NCBI RefSeq assembly: GCF_037442045.1
Contig: NZ_JBBIRC010000004.1
Location: 1-53,035, forward strand
Reading direction: 5' to 3'
DNA length: 53,035 nt
From: Ferroplasma sp037442045
Lineage (GTDB): Archaea > Thermoplasmatota > Thermoplasmata > Thermoplasmatales > Thermoplasmataceae
Part shown: positions 8,978-17,750 of the stretch, piece after piece
Layout of the letters: the number at the start of each line of letters is the position of its first letter
Position numbering within the stretch: position 1 is the first letter of the stretch
The notes under the pieces: model-generated
The model's input: the letters and a program-made list of their open reading frames with translations, nothing else
Told to the model about the DNA's origin: nothing
Databases searched by the model: none
Translations under genes and position numbers: made by a program

Positions 8978-9226
8978 TTATAATTTATCCTGAATAATTT
9001 TTAGTATTGTTGATTTTTTTATATTTGCATCAATTACAAACATCTTTGAATCTTCATACGGCATTCTTGAATAATGGGCGTCCCTGACTTCATATTTAAC
9101 ATTTATGGCTTTCAGGATGCCTGCCAACTTTTCATCGGAATAATTTTTGGCCTTTTCAACATTTATTCTTCTGCCGTATTTACGTGAATTTTCTGCCTTA
9201 AAATACTGGGAATAAAGAATTATCAT
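8978..9226 (-). CDS. srp19: signal recognition particle protein SRP19
   Basis: An 82-residue basic RNA-binding protein with RKYGRRINVEKAKN near residue 15, the signature loop contacting SRP RNA helices 6 and 8, and a C-terminal half with the strand-helix pattern of SRP19. It helps assemble SRP54 on 7S RNA for membrane protein targeting. The ATG overlaps the S8e stop codon (ATGA), so translation is probably coupled. Confidence 0.9.
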   Translation of the reverse strand: MIILYSQYFKAENSRKYGRRINVEKAKNYSDEKLAGILKAINVKYEVRDAHYSRMPYEDSKMFVIDANIKKSTILKIIQDKL

Positions 9227-9603
9227 TTTATTAATACTGCATTTATTATTCCATTCTGCCCTGGCCTGGATGTGATTCTAGCAGTGCCTGCATCTGTTGA
9301 TATAACAGTTCCTTTGCTCATTATATTTCTCTGGACATAATGTGGATCGGCATTATTTTCTTTAACAGTAAGGATTTTCATTTTCTTTGTGGTTTTATCC
9401 TCTGGATTATATATATTTGCATACCCTTCCTTAAGCAACAATAATTTTCTGTTTCCGCCAAGTGTTCTGATAGCCCTGCGTTCAGTTTCGCCAACTTTAG
9501 TGAATGAAGGTTCTCTGCCAAGTTCATATCTTCTTTTTGAATGGTTTCTTCTTAACTTTCCTCCTGTATACTTACTTGTACTTTTACCCTGATAAATTGT
9601 CAT
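9223..9603 (-). CDS. rps8e: ribosomal protein S8e
   Basis: A 126-residue ribosomal protein starting MTIYQGKSTSKYTGGKLRR and containing KRRYELGREPSFT, both diagnostic for archaeal S8e, and ending with a TSRPGQNG segment. Small-subunit component. It is the first gene of a two-gene operon with srp19 and overlaps it by 4 nt. Confidence 0.95.
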   Translation of the reverse strand: MTIYQGKSTSKYTGGKLRRNHSKRRYELGREPSFTKVGETERRAIRTLGGNRKLLLLKEGYANIYNPEDKTTKKMKILTVKENNADPHYVQRNIMSKGTVISTDAGTARITSRPGQNGIINAVLIK

Positions 9604-9664
9604 ATTATCCCTTATTTAATGTAATTATATAAGTTTATTTATGAATAGAGCCGGGCAGTTCACT

Positions 9665-9784
9665 TTATTTTTGATTATCCGGTTTAAAATTAATTCCCGT
9701 ATCCACTATTAATCCAGTGTTATTATGATTGCCTATTATTAATTCTTTATTGTTTACAGTTTGCTGCAATACAAAAATAGGCAT
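9665..9784 (-). CDS. possible small protein (39 aa)
   Basis: A short open frame starts with ATG at 9784 and reads MPIFVLQQTVNNKELIIGNH and onward to a TGA-independent TAA stop at 9665-9667, with strand-forming N-terminal residues and a polar end. It fills the otherwise empty 246-nt gap between rps8e and the ABC exporter and is on the rps8e strand, 61 nt upstream. I recognise no family. The length is within what chance allows in AT-rich DNA, so this is tentative. Confidence 0.3.
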   Translation of the reverse strand: MPIFVLQQTVNNKELIIGNHNNTGLIVDTGINFKPDNQK

Positions 9785-9849
9785 AATATTCTATTGAAAC
9801 TCAGATGGCTGTTGAAGGCACACAAAATACAAAAAATAAAAATAAATAA

Positions 9850-11580
9850 TTGGTATTCAGATATACTGTGAACAGATATTCTATTATATTTAAAAACATA
9901 AAAAGTGTATGGTATCTTATAATTGCCGTAATACTGGCATCACTTGCGTATGCCTATTTACGTCTCCTTGTGCCATTATATATTGGAGATGCCGTAGACA
10001 GCATAGTATCAAAGAATTATATTATAATACTGCATTTTGCTCTTCTAATTTTTGCCGTAACTGCTGTAGCTTCCCTATTTGATTTTGTAATAGATTATTA
10101 TGCAAATAAGGCAAGCCAGAAATTTGTATATAATCTTAGAAAGAATGAATTTGGAAAATTATTGTCAAAAAACTATGAGTATTTCAATACAAATTCTACA
10201 GGCAATATATTATCGAAATTCACTATGGATATTGAAACACTGAGAAGGCTTGTAAATATGTCACTATCCAACCTTTTCAGTGTAACTTTTCTAATAATTA
10301 TAGCAGGCATTGACCTTACAAGATTATATTATGGTTTCACAATTATATTTTTAATTGTAATAACTCCTGTTATTTTCTTTACATTTACCATGCAGAGAAA
10401 ACAGAGAAAATACTGGCGTTCCCTGAGAGAAAAATATGGAAAGATGACTAATATACTCAATCAAAATATTGTTGGAAACCGTGTTGTGCGAAGCTTTACA
10501 GCCGAAGAACAGGAAATCAATAAATTTAATGATTCAACGGATTCGTATTTTGATGATTACAAAGGCATAGCAGGTGTCAGATCCCTTTATAATCCATTCC
10601 TCACACTTTTGCTGAGTCTTGCCATTGGATTTGTTTTAATATATGGTGGAATAGAGAGCATTGATTCGTTAATACCGGTGGGAAGTGTCATTGCTGCAGT
10701 AAATATATTTACACTGGTTCTTGGCCCGGTTAGGTTTTATGGACGGTATATATCTTTCTATGAAAACGGAATGGCCAGCCTTGATAGAATTAATTTAATA
10801 AATAGCGAAGATCTTGTCATTGCCGGCGCTCTTAAGCCTCCAATAGAAGGCAATATACATCTAGAAAATCTTGGTTACAAAAGCAATAAAACAGTTATAT
10901 TGAATAATATCAATATGGAAATAAATGCTGGAGAGAGAGTTGCTATTGTGGGTGAAACAGGGTCTGGAAAAACTACGCTTGTAAATATAATTTCAGGGCT
11001 TTATAAGAATTATACCGGCCATGCGTATCTGGATGGAAATGAATTAAAAGAAATAGATGATAAATTGATAAGGGAAAAAATAGGTATAGTTTCACAGGAT
11101 TCCACATTATTCTCAGGAACTATAAAGTATAATATAACAATGGGAAAAGAATATCCTGCAAATGAAATAAAAGCTGCTGCAAAACTTTCCATGCTGGATG
11201 ATTTTATAGAGAGTTTACCATTAAAATATGAAACACCTGTTGGTGAGAGGGGCATAACGCTTTCCGGAGGCCAAAAGCAAAGAATGGCAATAGCAAGGAT
11301 AATAATTAGAAATCCGCAGATTATTATATTTGATGATTCAACTTCCAATCTGGATGCTGATACAGAAACGAGATTTCTGAAGACAATAGAGGAATTCATA
11401 AGGGATAAAACTACCATCATAATAAGCCATAAACTATCTTCTGTTATGCTTGCAGAAAAAGCATATGTACTGGAAAAAGGCACTATTATGGAGTATGGAG
11501 ATATAAAAGACCTTATAAAACAGAACGGATCCTTCTCCCATATATTTGCAAGGAGATTTGGAGGTGACCCTGTTGAATAA
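9850..11580 (+). CDS. ABC exporter half-transporter, degenerate-site subunit
   Basis: A 576-residue type IV (multidrug-type) ABC exporter subunit: six membrane helices (about 20-310) fused to an ATPase domain. Walker A GETGSGKTT is at 368-376, the signature LSGGQ at 471-475 and Walker B IIIFDDST around Asp495. The residue after the Walker B aspartate is Asp496 in place of the catalytic glutamate, as in the degenerate subunit of heterodimeric exporters such as TM287/288. It pairs with the following gene, which it overlaps by 8 nt. The start is a TTG; a GTG at 9868 is an alternative. The substrate is unknown. Confidence 0.88.
   Translation: MVFRYTVNRYSIIFKNIKSVWYLIIAVILASLAYAYLRLLVPLYIGDAVDSIVSKNYIIILHFALLIFAVTAVASLFDFVIDYYANKASQKFVYNLRKNEFGKLLSKNYEYFNTNSTGNILSKFTMDIETLRRLVNMSLSNLFSVTFLIIIAGIDLTRLYYGFTIIFLIVITPVIFFTFTMQRKQRKYWRSLREKYGKMTNILNQNIVGNRVVRSFTAEEQEINKFNDSTDSYFDDYKGIAGVRSLYNPFLTLLLSLAIGFVLIYGGIESIDSLIPVGSVIAAVNIFTLVLGPVRFYGRYISFYENGMASLDRINLINSEDLVIAGALKPPIEGNIHLENLGYKSNKTVILNNINMEINAGERVAIVGETGSGKTTLVNIISGLYKNYTGHAYLDGNELKEIDDKLIREKIGIVSQDSTLFSGTIKYNITMGKEYPANEIKAAAKLSMLDDFIESLPLKYETPVGERGITLSGGQKQRMAIARIIIRNPQIIIFDDSTSNLDADTETRFLKTIEEFIRDKTTIIISHKLSSVMLAEKAYVLEKGTIMEYGDIKDLIKQNGSFSHIFARRFGGDPVE
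11560..11567 (+). promoter_or_regulatory. ribosome binding site setting a TTG start
   Basis: GGAGGTGA lies 5 nt before a TTG at 11573 inside the end of the upstream ABC gene. It matches the expected anti-Shine-Dalgarno and favours this TTG over the in-frame ATG at 11546, which lacks such a site. Confidence 0.7.
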
Positions 11581-13279
11581 TTATTTTATCAGGCTTTTAA
11601 AGGAAATTCTTGCATATAAGAGGAATTCGTTTATAATAATTACAGCCATACTCGGATCATCTGTTGTTGCAATGATTGGACCATATATCATAGGTGTAGC
11701 CACAGACTCCATAATAGCACTTAAATTTAAAATCCTTATAATTCTTGCAATTCTATATCTCTCTCTATATGGAATAAACTATATTGCGGAAAACAGAAGA
11801 ACAAAGTATATGATGAATACATCCCAGGCGGTGATTAAAAATCTGAGGGACAGAGCATTCATGAATTTGCAATATGTTCCATTGAAATACTACTCTGGGA
11901 AGAATGGTGGCCAGATTATAAGCAGGATAACAAATGATGCGGAAACACTTTCAGATTTCCTGACTTTTCAGCTTCCACAGGTTGTTGGAGGCATAGCTGG
12001 AATTATAGCATCAATATTTATAATGGTTTATTTAGATCCTGTTCTAACTTTATATGCTATTATAATAATACCAATGCTTTTGGCTACGATATTTCTTATG
12101 AATAAAAGAATTAAATTTAACTACATGAATGTAAGAACAAGGATAGCGGCCATGACAGGAAATGTTGCAGAATCGGTAAATGGAATAAAAGCAATAAAAA
12201 GTTCTGGAACGGAGGATATATTTAATTCGAGCTTCGAAAATGTTAATTCCGATAATTATTATGCAAACATAAATGCTGTGAGATTAACTTCATTGTTTTC
12301 AAGCATAGTTCAAATCATAGAAGGTTTCGGAATTATGATAGTGCTTTATGAAGGTGGAAGACAGGTCTTTTCAAGTATTATAAGCATCGGTATTCTTGTG
12401 GCTTTTATTGTTTATGTTCAGAGTTTCTTTAATCCAATAGTACAGTTATCGCAGTTCTATAATTCGTACCAGTCGTCATCTATTGCTATAGAAAGAATTT
12501 ACAAAATTATAGATGAAAAACGGGATTACAAAAGTGGGCAAAAAACTCCTGCGTTCAATAAAGACCTGATAATGAATAATGTATCATTTTCCTATGGAAA
12601 TGAAAGAATTATAGATAATTTAACAATAAAAATTGAAAAAGGCAGCAGGATTGCAATTATAGGAAAAACAGGTGCGGGAAAAACAACATTATCTAATTTA
12701 ATGCTGAATTTCTATAAGCCTGATGCTGGAACAATATGCATGGACGGGGTAGATATAAACGAATTTAATACAATAGAATACAGAAAACTTTTTGGAGTTA
12801 TCCTCCAGGATCCGTTTCTTTTTGAAGGAACTATACTTGAAAATGTAAGATTTGCAGCTCCAGAGGCAGTTGAAGAAGAGATAAACCAGAAAATTAAGGA
12901 TATTGGTCTTGAAAGCATCATAGGGCCATTTGGGCTGGATGCAGAAGTGGGTGAAAGAGGAACAGGGCTTTCAGAGGGGCAAAGACAGGCAGTTTCTATA
13001 CTGAGAGCGTCAATCAATGACCCAGAAATTATTATAATGGATGAGGCAACTTCACAGCTGGACATGAAAAATGAGGGGGTAATCCAAAATGCTATATTCA
13101 AATTCATGGAAGGAAAAACAATTATTATTATTGCGCATCACCTTGAAACCATAGTGAATTCAGATTACATTTATTACATTAATAAAGGGCGCGTAATGGA
13201 GGAGGGAACACCGAAAGAGTTGATGAATAATGGTACGCAGTTCTATGACCTTTATATTAAGAACAGGTTATTAATTTAA
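11573..13279 (+). CDS. ABC exporter half-transporter, canonical Walker B subunit
   Basis: A 568-residue partner of the preceding gene with the same layout: six membrane helices, then an ATPase domain with Walker A GKTGAGKTT at 364-372, a non-canonical signature LSEGQ at 466-470, and a normal Walker B IIIMDEAT (Asp490, Glu491). In a heterodimer this LSEGQ would face the Walker motifs of the Asp496 subunit, so one ATP site would be degenerate and the other consensus. The TTG start is set by the strong binding site, and the 8-nt overlap suggests translational coupling. The family exports lipids, peptides or drugs; the substrate is not deducible. Confidence 0.88.
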   Translation: MNNYFIRLLKEILAYKRNSFIIITAILGSSVVAMIGPYIIGVATDSIIALKFKILIILAILYLSLYGINYIAENRRTKYMMNTSQAVIKNLRDRAFMNLQYVPLKYYSGKNGGQIISRITNDAETLSDFLTFQLPQVVGGIAGIIASIFIMVYLDPVLTLYAIIIIPMLLATIFLMNKRIKFNYMNVRTRIAAMTGNVAESVNGIKAIKSSGTEDIFNSSFENVNSDNYYANINAVRLTSLFSSIVQIIEGFGIMIVLYEGGRQVFSSIISIGILVAFIVYVQSFFNPIVQLSQFYNSYQSSSIAIERIYKIIDEKRDYKSGQKTPAFNKDLIMNNVSFSYGNERIIDNLTIKIEKGSRIAIIGKTGAGKTTLSNLMLNFYKPDAGTICMDGVDINEFNTIEYRKLFGVILQDPFLFEGTILENVRFAAPEAVEEEINQKIKDIGLESIIGPFGLDAEVGERGTGLSEGQRQAVSILRASINDPEIIIMDEATSQLDMKNEGVIQNAIFKFMEGKTIIIIAHHLETIVNSDYIYYINKGRVMEEGTPKELMNNGTQFYDLYIKNRLLI

Positions 13280-13668
13280 TCTTCATTTATTTTTTTACTG
13301 TCTGGAGATGGAATTTTAACAAGTTTACCCTTTACTTTTTCTGGGTCATATCTTTTGTTAAGTTCACCCATTTTATTTCTATATGCTTCTTCGAGATTGA
13401 AATTTAAATGGTCGGCTATGGCAAAACATGAAAAAAGTATATCTGAAACCTCATTTTTAATCATTTCCATTGTTTTCTTATCCTTTCCATTTATTATATT
13501 GCTTTCAAATTTATTGTCTCTCCATAGTATGAGTTCCATAAGTTCACTGGATTCTATGGAACAATTCATAGCAAGGTCTTTAATGGTATGGAATTTTCTC
13601 CAGTCACGGTCGTCTATAAACTTTTTTGCTATATTTTGCAACTCTTCAATATCTGACATAACATTCAA
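13276..13668 (-). CDS. MazG-like nucleotide pyrophosphohydrolase
   Basis: A 130-residue all-alpha NTP pyrophosphatase related to the RS21-C6/dCTPase branch of MazG. RDWRKFHTIKDLAMN is the typical substrate-binding start, followed by the metal-binding E-x2-E-type helix SIESSELMEL (Glu39, Glu42) and a second acidic helix NEVSDILFSCFAIADHL. Such enzymes hydrolyse non-canonical or excess dNTPs to monophosphates; the exact nucleotide cannot be told. A second ATG at 13659 is a possible start. It overlaps the convergent ABC gene by 4 nt. Confidence 0.8.
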   Translation of the reverse strand: MNVMSDIEELQNIAKKFIDDRDWRKFHTIKDLAMNCSIESSELMELILWRDNKFESNIINGKDKKTMEMIKNEVSDILFSCFAIADHLNFNLEEAYRNKMGELNKRYDPEKVKGKLVKIPSPDSKKINED

Positions 13669-13760
13669 CTATTACAAAACAATATATATTTTTATTAGTT
13701 TAATATAGAAGTTCATTATAAATATTTATATATGAATATAAAATATCAAGTTGATATTTA

Positions 13761-13922
13761 ATGGACAAGAAGGAACAGAAAAAGGCTGAGCTGAAACAGC
13801 AGCGAGAATATATAAAAGAAAAGAAGGAAATAATAGAATCAAAGGAACATGATGATTCTGTTGTAGATTCAACAAGTATAGACGAATCGCTTGAAGGCGG
13901 ACAGTTTGAGCACGGTGATTAA
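13761..13922 (+). CDS. small highly charged protein (53 aa)
   Basis: An ATG at 13761 opens a 53-codon frame beginning MDKKEQKKAELKQQREYIKE. The first 30 residues are Lys/Glu/Gln-rich and likely a helix or coiled coil; the tail is acidic and Ser-rich, ending EHGD. A TATA-like TTATAAATATTTATATATG at 13717-13735 lies at a distance suited to leaderless transcription. I recognise no family. Composition and promoter make it plausible despite its size. Confidence 0.45.
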   Translation: MDKKEQKKAELKQQREYIKEKKEIIESKEHDDSVVDSTSIDESLEGGQFEHGD

Positions 13923-14336
13923 TTTAAATTATTTAAAGAAGAGTTTTTGTATGAAGTGTATGGCTTTGCTTTATTATTAGCTTAATATAATAAATTGATC
14001 ACATTTTATTCTGATTGAGGCTAAACTATCTTGAACATAATAATGAATATAATTCTCGGTATTGCAGTATGATTTTCCGTAGATTTTTTAAGAATATTTG
14101 GGATAAAAAACAATAATACGATACCCATTACTAATATTGATTTATCGCCAAATACGAATAATAAGGACAGAGAAAGCATTTATCATTACCTGTATTTACT
14201 TTATAATATGTACTGTAAATAATATAATTTTTATATTTTAAAGGTGCAATAGAAAATATATAAAAAGTTTAAAAAATATCATGAATTATCTGAATACGGC
14301 ATTTAACTATTGGAACTATTCTCTCATTGGAACTAT
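13923..14336 (+). other. 414-nt intergenic stretch, possible decayed ORF
   Basis: No intact gene is visible. An open frame from ATG 14043 to TAA 14222 reads 60 codons but is broken by TGA at 14070-14072; the first residues MNIILGIAV and later SVDFLRIFGI are hydrophobic, so it may be the stub of a membrane protein. The 3' part holds two copies of ATTGGAACTAT (near 14309 and 14326) just before the tRNA. Confidence 0.25.
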
Positions 14337-14420
14337 GCGGAGGGTCGGATTTGAACCGGCGAACCCCTTTGGGAATAGATTTTGAGTCTATCACCTTTAG
14401 CCTGACTCGGTAACCTCCGC
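14337..14420 (-). tRNA. tRNA-Leu(CAA)
   Basis: An 84-nt class II tRNA on the minus strand with acceptor GCGGAGG/CCTCCGC, a long variable arm and a TTCAAAT T-loop. The anticodon stem ATAGA/TCTAT holds loop CTCAAAA, giving anticodon CAA (leucine, UUG codons). No intron, no encoded CCA. Confidence 0.95.
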
Positions 14421-14479
14421 TTGCACTGATATTGCATCATATATTATAAATTTTATAATATATGTAAGTATAGCTATTC

Positions 14480-14686
14480 ATGGAAATATGCATTTCTATC
14501 GATGAAAAAAACTGCACAGCGCTTTATAATTCTTTAATCCAGGACAATGATCAGGATATAGAAATGGAATGCAAAGAAGGCCAGCTTGTAATTAAAATAA
14601 AAAATGCAAAAATAAGTTCTATCTACAATCTTGTAGATGATATAATAAGGGATTATGAAACATTTAAAAAAATTTATAATTTATAA
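14480..14686 (+). CDS. pcc1: KEOPS complex subunit Pcc1-like
   Basis: A 68-residue protein with a strand-helix-strand-strand-helix layout: MEICISI, a helix around CTALYNSLIQDN, strands IEMECKEGQLVIKIKNAKI, and a final helix NLVDDIIRDYETF. This matches Pcc1, the small dimerisation subunit of KEOPS, which with Kae1 and Bud32 makes threonylcarbamoyl-adenosine in tRNAs. No other KEOPS gene is in the window. It is divergent from tRNA-Leu with 59 nt between and ends 2 nt before the convergent TFB1 stop. Confidence 0.75.
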   Translation: MEICISIDEKNCTALYNSLIQDNDQDIEMECKEGQLVIKIKNAKISSIYNLVDDIIRDYETFKKIYNL

Positions 14687-14688
14687 AT

Positions 14689-15624
14689 TTATTCATCAAT
14701 TGTTAAATTGAGTTTTTCGGTCAGTTCCTTGTACCTGTTTCTGATTGTTACTTCGGTAACTCCAGCTACTTCGGCAATTGCCCTCTGAGTTCTTCTCTCG
14801 CCTGTTATCAAGGATGCTATATATATTGCAGCTGCTGCAACACCTGTAGGGCCTTTTCCTGATGTTAAATCATTGTCTATAGCCATTTTCAGTATTTCTT
14901 CAGCTCTTTTCCTTGCTTCCATTGATAATCTTAACTTGGAACAGAATCTATTTACATAGTCATCTGGCTTTGATGGTAGTATGTTCAATTTAAGGTATCT
15001 TGCCATTATTCTGTATGTTCTTCCTATTTCTTTCTTTTTTACTCTTGTTACAGAGGCAATTTCATCTAAAGTCCTTGGCACATTGGTTATCCTGCATGCT
15101 GCATATATAGAACCGGCAACTACCCCTTCTATTGACCTTCCTCTAATCATATTCTGCTTCACTGCTTTTCTGTAAATTACAGCGGAAGTTTCACGAACAT
15201 CGTTTGGTATGCTAAGATTGGAAGCCATTCTTTCCAGTTCCTGCAGTGCCTGTGAAAGGTTTCTTTCAGCTGCATTTGATACTTTAATTCTTTTCTGCCA
15301 TTTCCTTAGCCTGTAAAGCTGTGCCCTGTTTCTTGTAGGTATTGATTTTCCATATGAATCCTTATTTTTCCAGGAGATATCTGTGGATAAACCTTTATCA
15401 TGAATTGTATATGTCATCGGAGAACCTGTTCTGGCCCTGCTCTCACTCTGCTCTGAATCGAAAGCTCTCCATTCCGGCCCTTCATCTATATAACTGTCAT
15501 CAATAACAAGTCCACAATTAGAACAAACCAATTCACCCCGTTCGTAATCTCTTACAAGCTGTGAAGAACCGCATTCTGGACACTTATCTATTTCATAAAT
15601 ATTTTTTTTCTTTTCTGTTGCCAT
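14689..15624 (-). CDS. tfb: transcription initiation factor TFB (copy 1)
   Basis: A 311-residue archaeal TFIIB homologue. The zinc ribbon has Cys15/Cys18 and Cys34/Cys37, followed by the B-reader region (GPEWRAFDSEQ and RTGSPM) and two cyclin repeats, each ending in a helix-turn-helix; the second carries RAIAEVAGVTEVTIRNRYKE, which recognises the BRE element. It recruits RNA polymerase to TBP-TATA complexes. It is downstream of gar1 with a 9-nt gap, an association seen in many archaea. Confidence 0.96.
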   Translation of the reverse strand: MATEKKKNIYEIDKCPECGSSQLVRDYERGELVCSNCGLVIDDSYIDEGPEWRAFDSEQSESRARTGSPMTYTIHDKGLSTDISWKNKDSYGKSIPTRNRAQLYRLRKWQKRIKVSNAAERNLSQALQELERMASNLSIPNDVRETSAVIYRKAVKQNMIRGRSIEGVVAGSIYAACRITNVPRTLDEIASVTRVKKKEIGRTYRIMARYLKLNILPSKPDDYVNRFCSKLRLSMEARKRAEEILKMAIDNDLTSGKGPTGVAAAAIYIASLITGERRTQRAIAEVAGVTEVTIRNRYKELTEKLNLTIDE

Positions 15625-15633
15625 TATATCACC

Positions 15634-15852
15634 TTAACATTTAATATATATTTTCTGGATATTTTCATCCTTGCCTGCTATATATGCAAGTGCATATGGA
15701 TCTGACACAGGTCCAAGTATTTTTGTAATCTTGCCGATCACTGCATCATGTTCATCAACCAGTTTGTTATGAAGTCCGATGCAGTCCTTTGTTTTCAATA
15801 GCAATTCATTATTGAAAGTATGTATTACTGTGCACTCACTTTTCATATACAA
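15634..15852 (-). CDS. gar1: H/ACA ribonucleoprotein protein Gar1
   Basis: A 72-residue small beta-barrel protein. GKITKILGPVSDPYALAYI is the diagnostic Gar1 core that contacts the Cbf5 thumb loop in H/ACA guide RNPs making rRNA pseudouridines. It is the first gene of a gar1-tfb pair. ATGs at codons 1 and 3 are both possible starts. Confidence 0.9.
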   Translation of the reverse strand: MYMKSECTVIHTFNNELLLKTKDCIGLHNKLVDEHDAVIGKITKILGPVSDPYALAYIAGKDENIQKIYIKC

Positions 15853-16063
15853 ATAGTATATACAATGTCAGTATATAAACATTTAGTAATGTTATTAATA
15901 TAACCTGTTATAATATTAAAATATTCGTGCATAAACATGTATATTACAGCATTTGCTTGATTGTTATATAGTTTAGCAGTAAATTTTTTTGCCAGATATT
16001 AGCTTCTGGATATAATAAAACTTTAATACTTAAAGCAATATCTATTTTAATTCAGGTGTATTC

Positions 16064-16981
16064 ATGAAAATAGATGAAATTAAAAAATGCCCGGAGTGCG
16101 GTTCCGAACATTTAGTCAAGGATTATGATAGAAGTGAATTAATATGCCATGATTGTGGGATAGTTATTGAGGATTCATTTATTGACCAGGGGCCAGAATG
16201 GCGTTCGTTTGATTCTGAACAGGATGGAAAAAGAGCAAGAACTGGATCGCCCATGAGTTATTTAAGCCATGACAAGGGATTGGCAACTGAAATATCATGG
16301 ACAAACAAAGATTATTATGGGAAAAGAATCCCGCATAAAAATAGGTCTCAGATCTATAGAGTGAGAAAATGGCACCAAAGAATTAGAGTGAGTAATGCTG
16401 CAGAGAGAAATCTGGCTCTTGCCCTTCAGGTATTAAATGATGATGGAGCAAAACTTGGAATCCCTAAAGATATAAAGGAAAATGCCGCTTTGATATATAG
16501 AAAAGCGGTTGAACGAAACCTGATAAGGGGAAGAAGCATAGAAAGTATTGTATGTGCATCAATTTATGCATCCTGCCGAATGATAAATTTACCCAGAACA
16601 CTTGATGAGATTTCAAAGGTTGCTGACGTAAATAAGAAAAAAATAGGAAAGGCTTACCGCCACCTTGCCAAGGAGCTATCACTGAACATAAAGCCTACAA
16701 CTCCTTATTCTTATATTGCACAGTTTTGCAATAAACTGGATCTTGATAAGAGCGTTATTATGGACAGTGAAAATATAATAAGGCTTGCGGGGGAGTCAGG
16801 GATATCAACAGGAAAGGGGCCAACGGGCATTGCGGCCGCTGCTATATACATAGCCGCAATGAAAAACGGGAAGCAGCGTACGCAGAAGGATATAGCTAGA
16901 GTTTCAGGCGTAACTGAAGTTACAATTAGAAATAGATATAAGGAAATTGCAAACCAATTGGGAATAGATGACGTTAAATAG
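16064..16981 (+). CDS. tfb2: transcription initiation factor TFB (copy 2)
   Basis: A 305-residue paralogue of the TFB encoded only 440 nt away on the other strand. The zinc ribbon (Cys9/Cys12, Cys28/Cys31), reader region GPEWRSFDSEQ and both cyclin folds are intact, and the BRE-binding helix DIARVSGVTEVTIRNRYKE is nearly the same as in copy 1. Differences concentrate in the second cyclin repeat around residues 205-235. It has its own promoter region with TTTAATACTTAAAG upstream. Two TFBs suggest alternative promoter sets, known in other archaea; here that is inference. Confidence 0.95.
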   Translation: MKIDEIKKCPECGSEHLVKDYDRSELICHDCGIVIEDSFIDQGPEWRSFDSEQDGKRARTGSPMSYLSHDKGLATEISWTNKDYYGKRIPHKNRSQIYRVRKWHQRIRVSNAAERNLALALQVLNDDGAKLGIPKDIKENAALIYRKAVERNLIRGRSIESIVCASIYASCRMINLPRTLDEISKVADVNKKKIGKAYRHLAKELSLNIKPTTPYSYIAQFCNKLDLDKSVIMDSENIIRLAGESGISTGKGPTGIAAAAIYIAAMKNGKQRTQKDIARVSGVTEVTIRNRYKEIANQLGIDDVK

Positions 16982-17001
16982 TATTTTTTATATTCTTTAA
17001 A

Positions 17002-17742
17002 TTAACTTAAAGATGTTCTAACTCCCGTAGTTATAAAAGCTGTGTGGTCTATTATATTGTTATCCGGGCGTGTAGCATTCTCCCTTACTATAATATTGCG
17101 CTTTATGAGTTCTACAGTTTCCAGAATATGAAATTTTTCATCTTTCATGACCAGAACATTCTTTTCTGCCTGATTAAAATTAGGAGAATATGTAATTAAA
17201 TATCCCCCTGGTTTTATATGATCTCTCATATTTTTAACAGCATTCCATGGATCAGGTATATCAAGTATTGCGGCGTCGTATTTATCAGGCAATTTATCGT
17301 TTCGTATATCTCCTTTTATTGTTTCCCAGTTGTTTATTGAAATGAATTTTTCAATATTTGCCCTGGCAATTTTTATTGCATTCTCATTTAAATCCATCGT
17401 AACCAGTTTCCCAGTGCTGCCTGTAGCCCTTAAAATAGAATAGCTAAGTGAGCCTGTTCCTGCACCAGCTTCCAGAATGTGGCTTCCAGAGAAGATTCCT
17501 GCAGAATAAACAATATAAGATGAGTCAAGTGGAAGTATTGCCTGAGTATTTCTTCCTGAAATTTCATTGTAAAACATCGGATCCGGCTTCAATACAATAA
17601 AATTTATGTTTTTGACCCTTATTGCATCTCCTGGCTCGATGAATGAATTTTTTGGGAGGCTGTAACTCTCTTTCCCAAAATAAGCTACAAGTTTTTTCTC
17701 GTCCAGAATCCCTGTAATGCCATCGGATTTTAATATTAACAT
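17002..17742 (-). CDS. trmI: tRNA (adenine-N1)-methyltransferase TrmI
   Basis: A 246-residue class I SAM-dependent methyltransferase. A small N-terminal beta domain (1-65) precedes the Rossmann fold with SAM motif EAGAGTGSLS at 91-100, acidic DLNE and catalytic motif LDIPDPW near residue 165, all typical of TrmI, which makes m1A57/m1A58 in the T-loop of archaeal tRNAs. It lies 8 nt downstream of guaAa on the same strand and is probably co-transcribed. Confidence 0.9.
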   Translation of the reverse strand: MLILKSDGITGILDEKKLVAYFGKESYSLPKNSFIEPGDAIRVKNINFIVLKPDPMFYNEISGRNTQAILPLDSSYIVYSAGIFSGSHILEAGAGTGSLSYSILRATGSTGKLVTMDLNENAIKIARANIEKFISINNWETIKGDIRNDKLPDKYDAAILDIPDPWNAVKNMRDHIKPGGYLITYSPNFNQAEKNVLVMKDEKFHILETVELIKRNIIVRENATRPDNNIIDHTAFITTGVRTSLS

Positions 17743-17750
17743 ACATGTAC

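Noticed and set aside
11010..11483. 157-codon minus-strand frame in the ABC gene
   Set aside because: It is antisense to the Walker A to Walker B region; Ser-rich composition is typical of a complement shadow.
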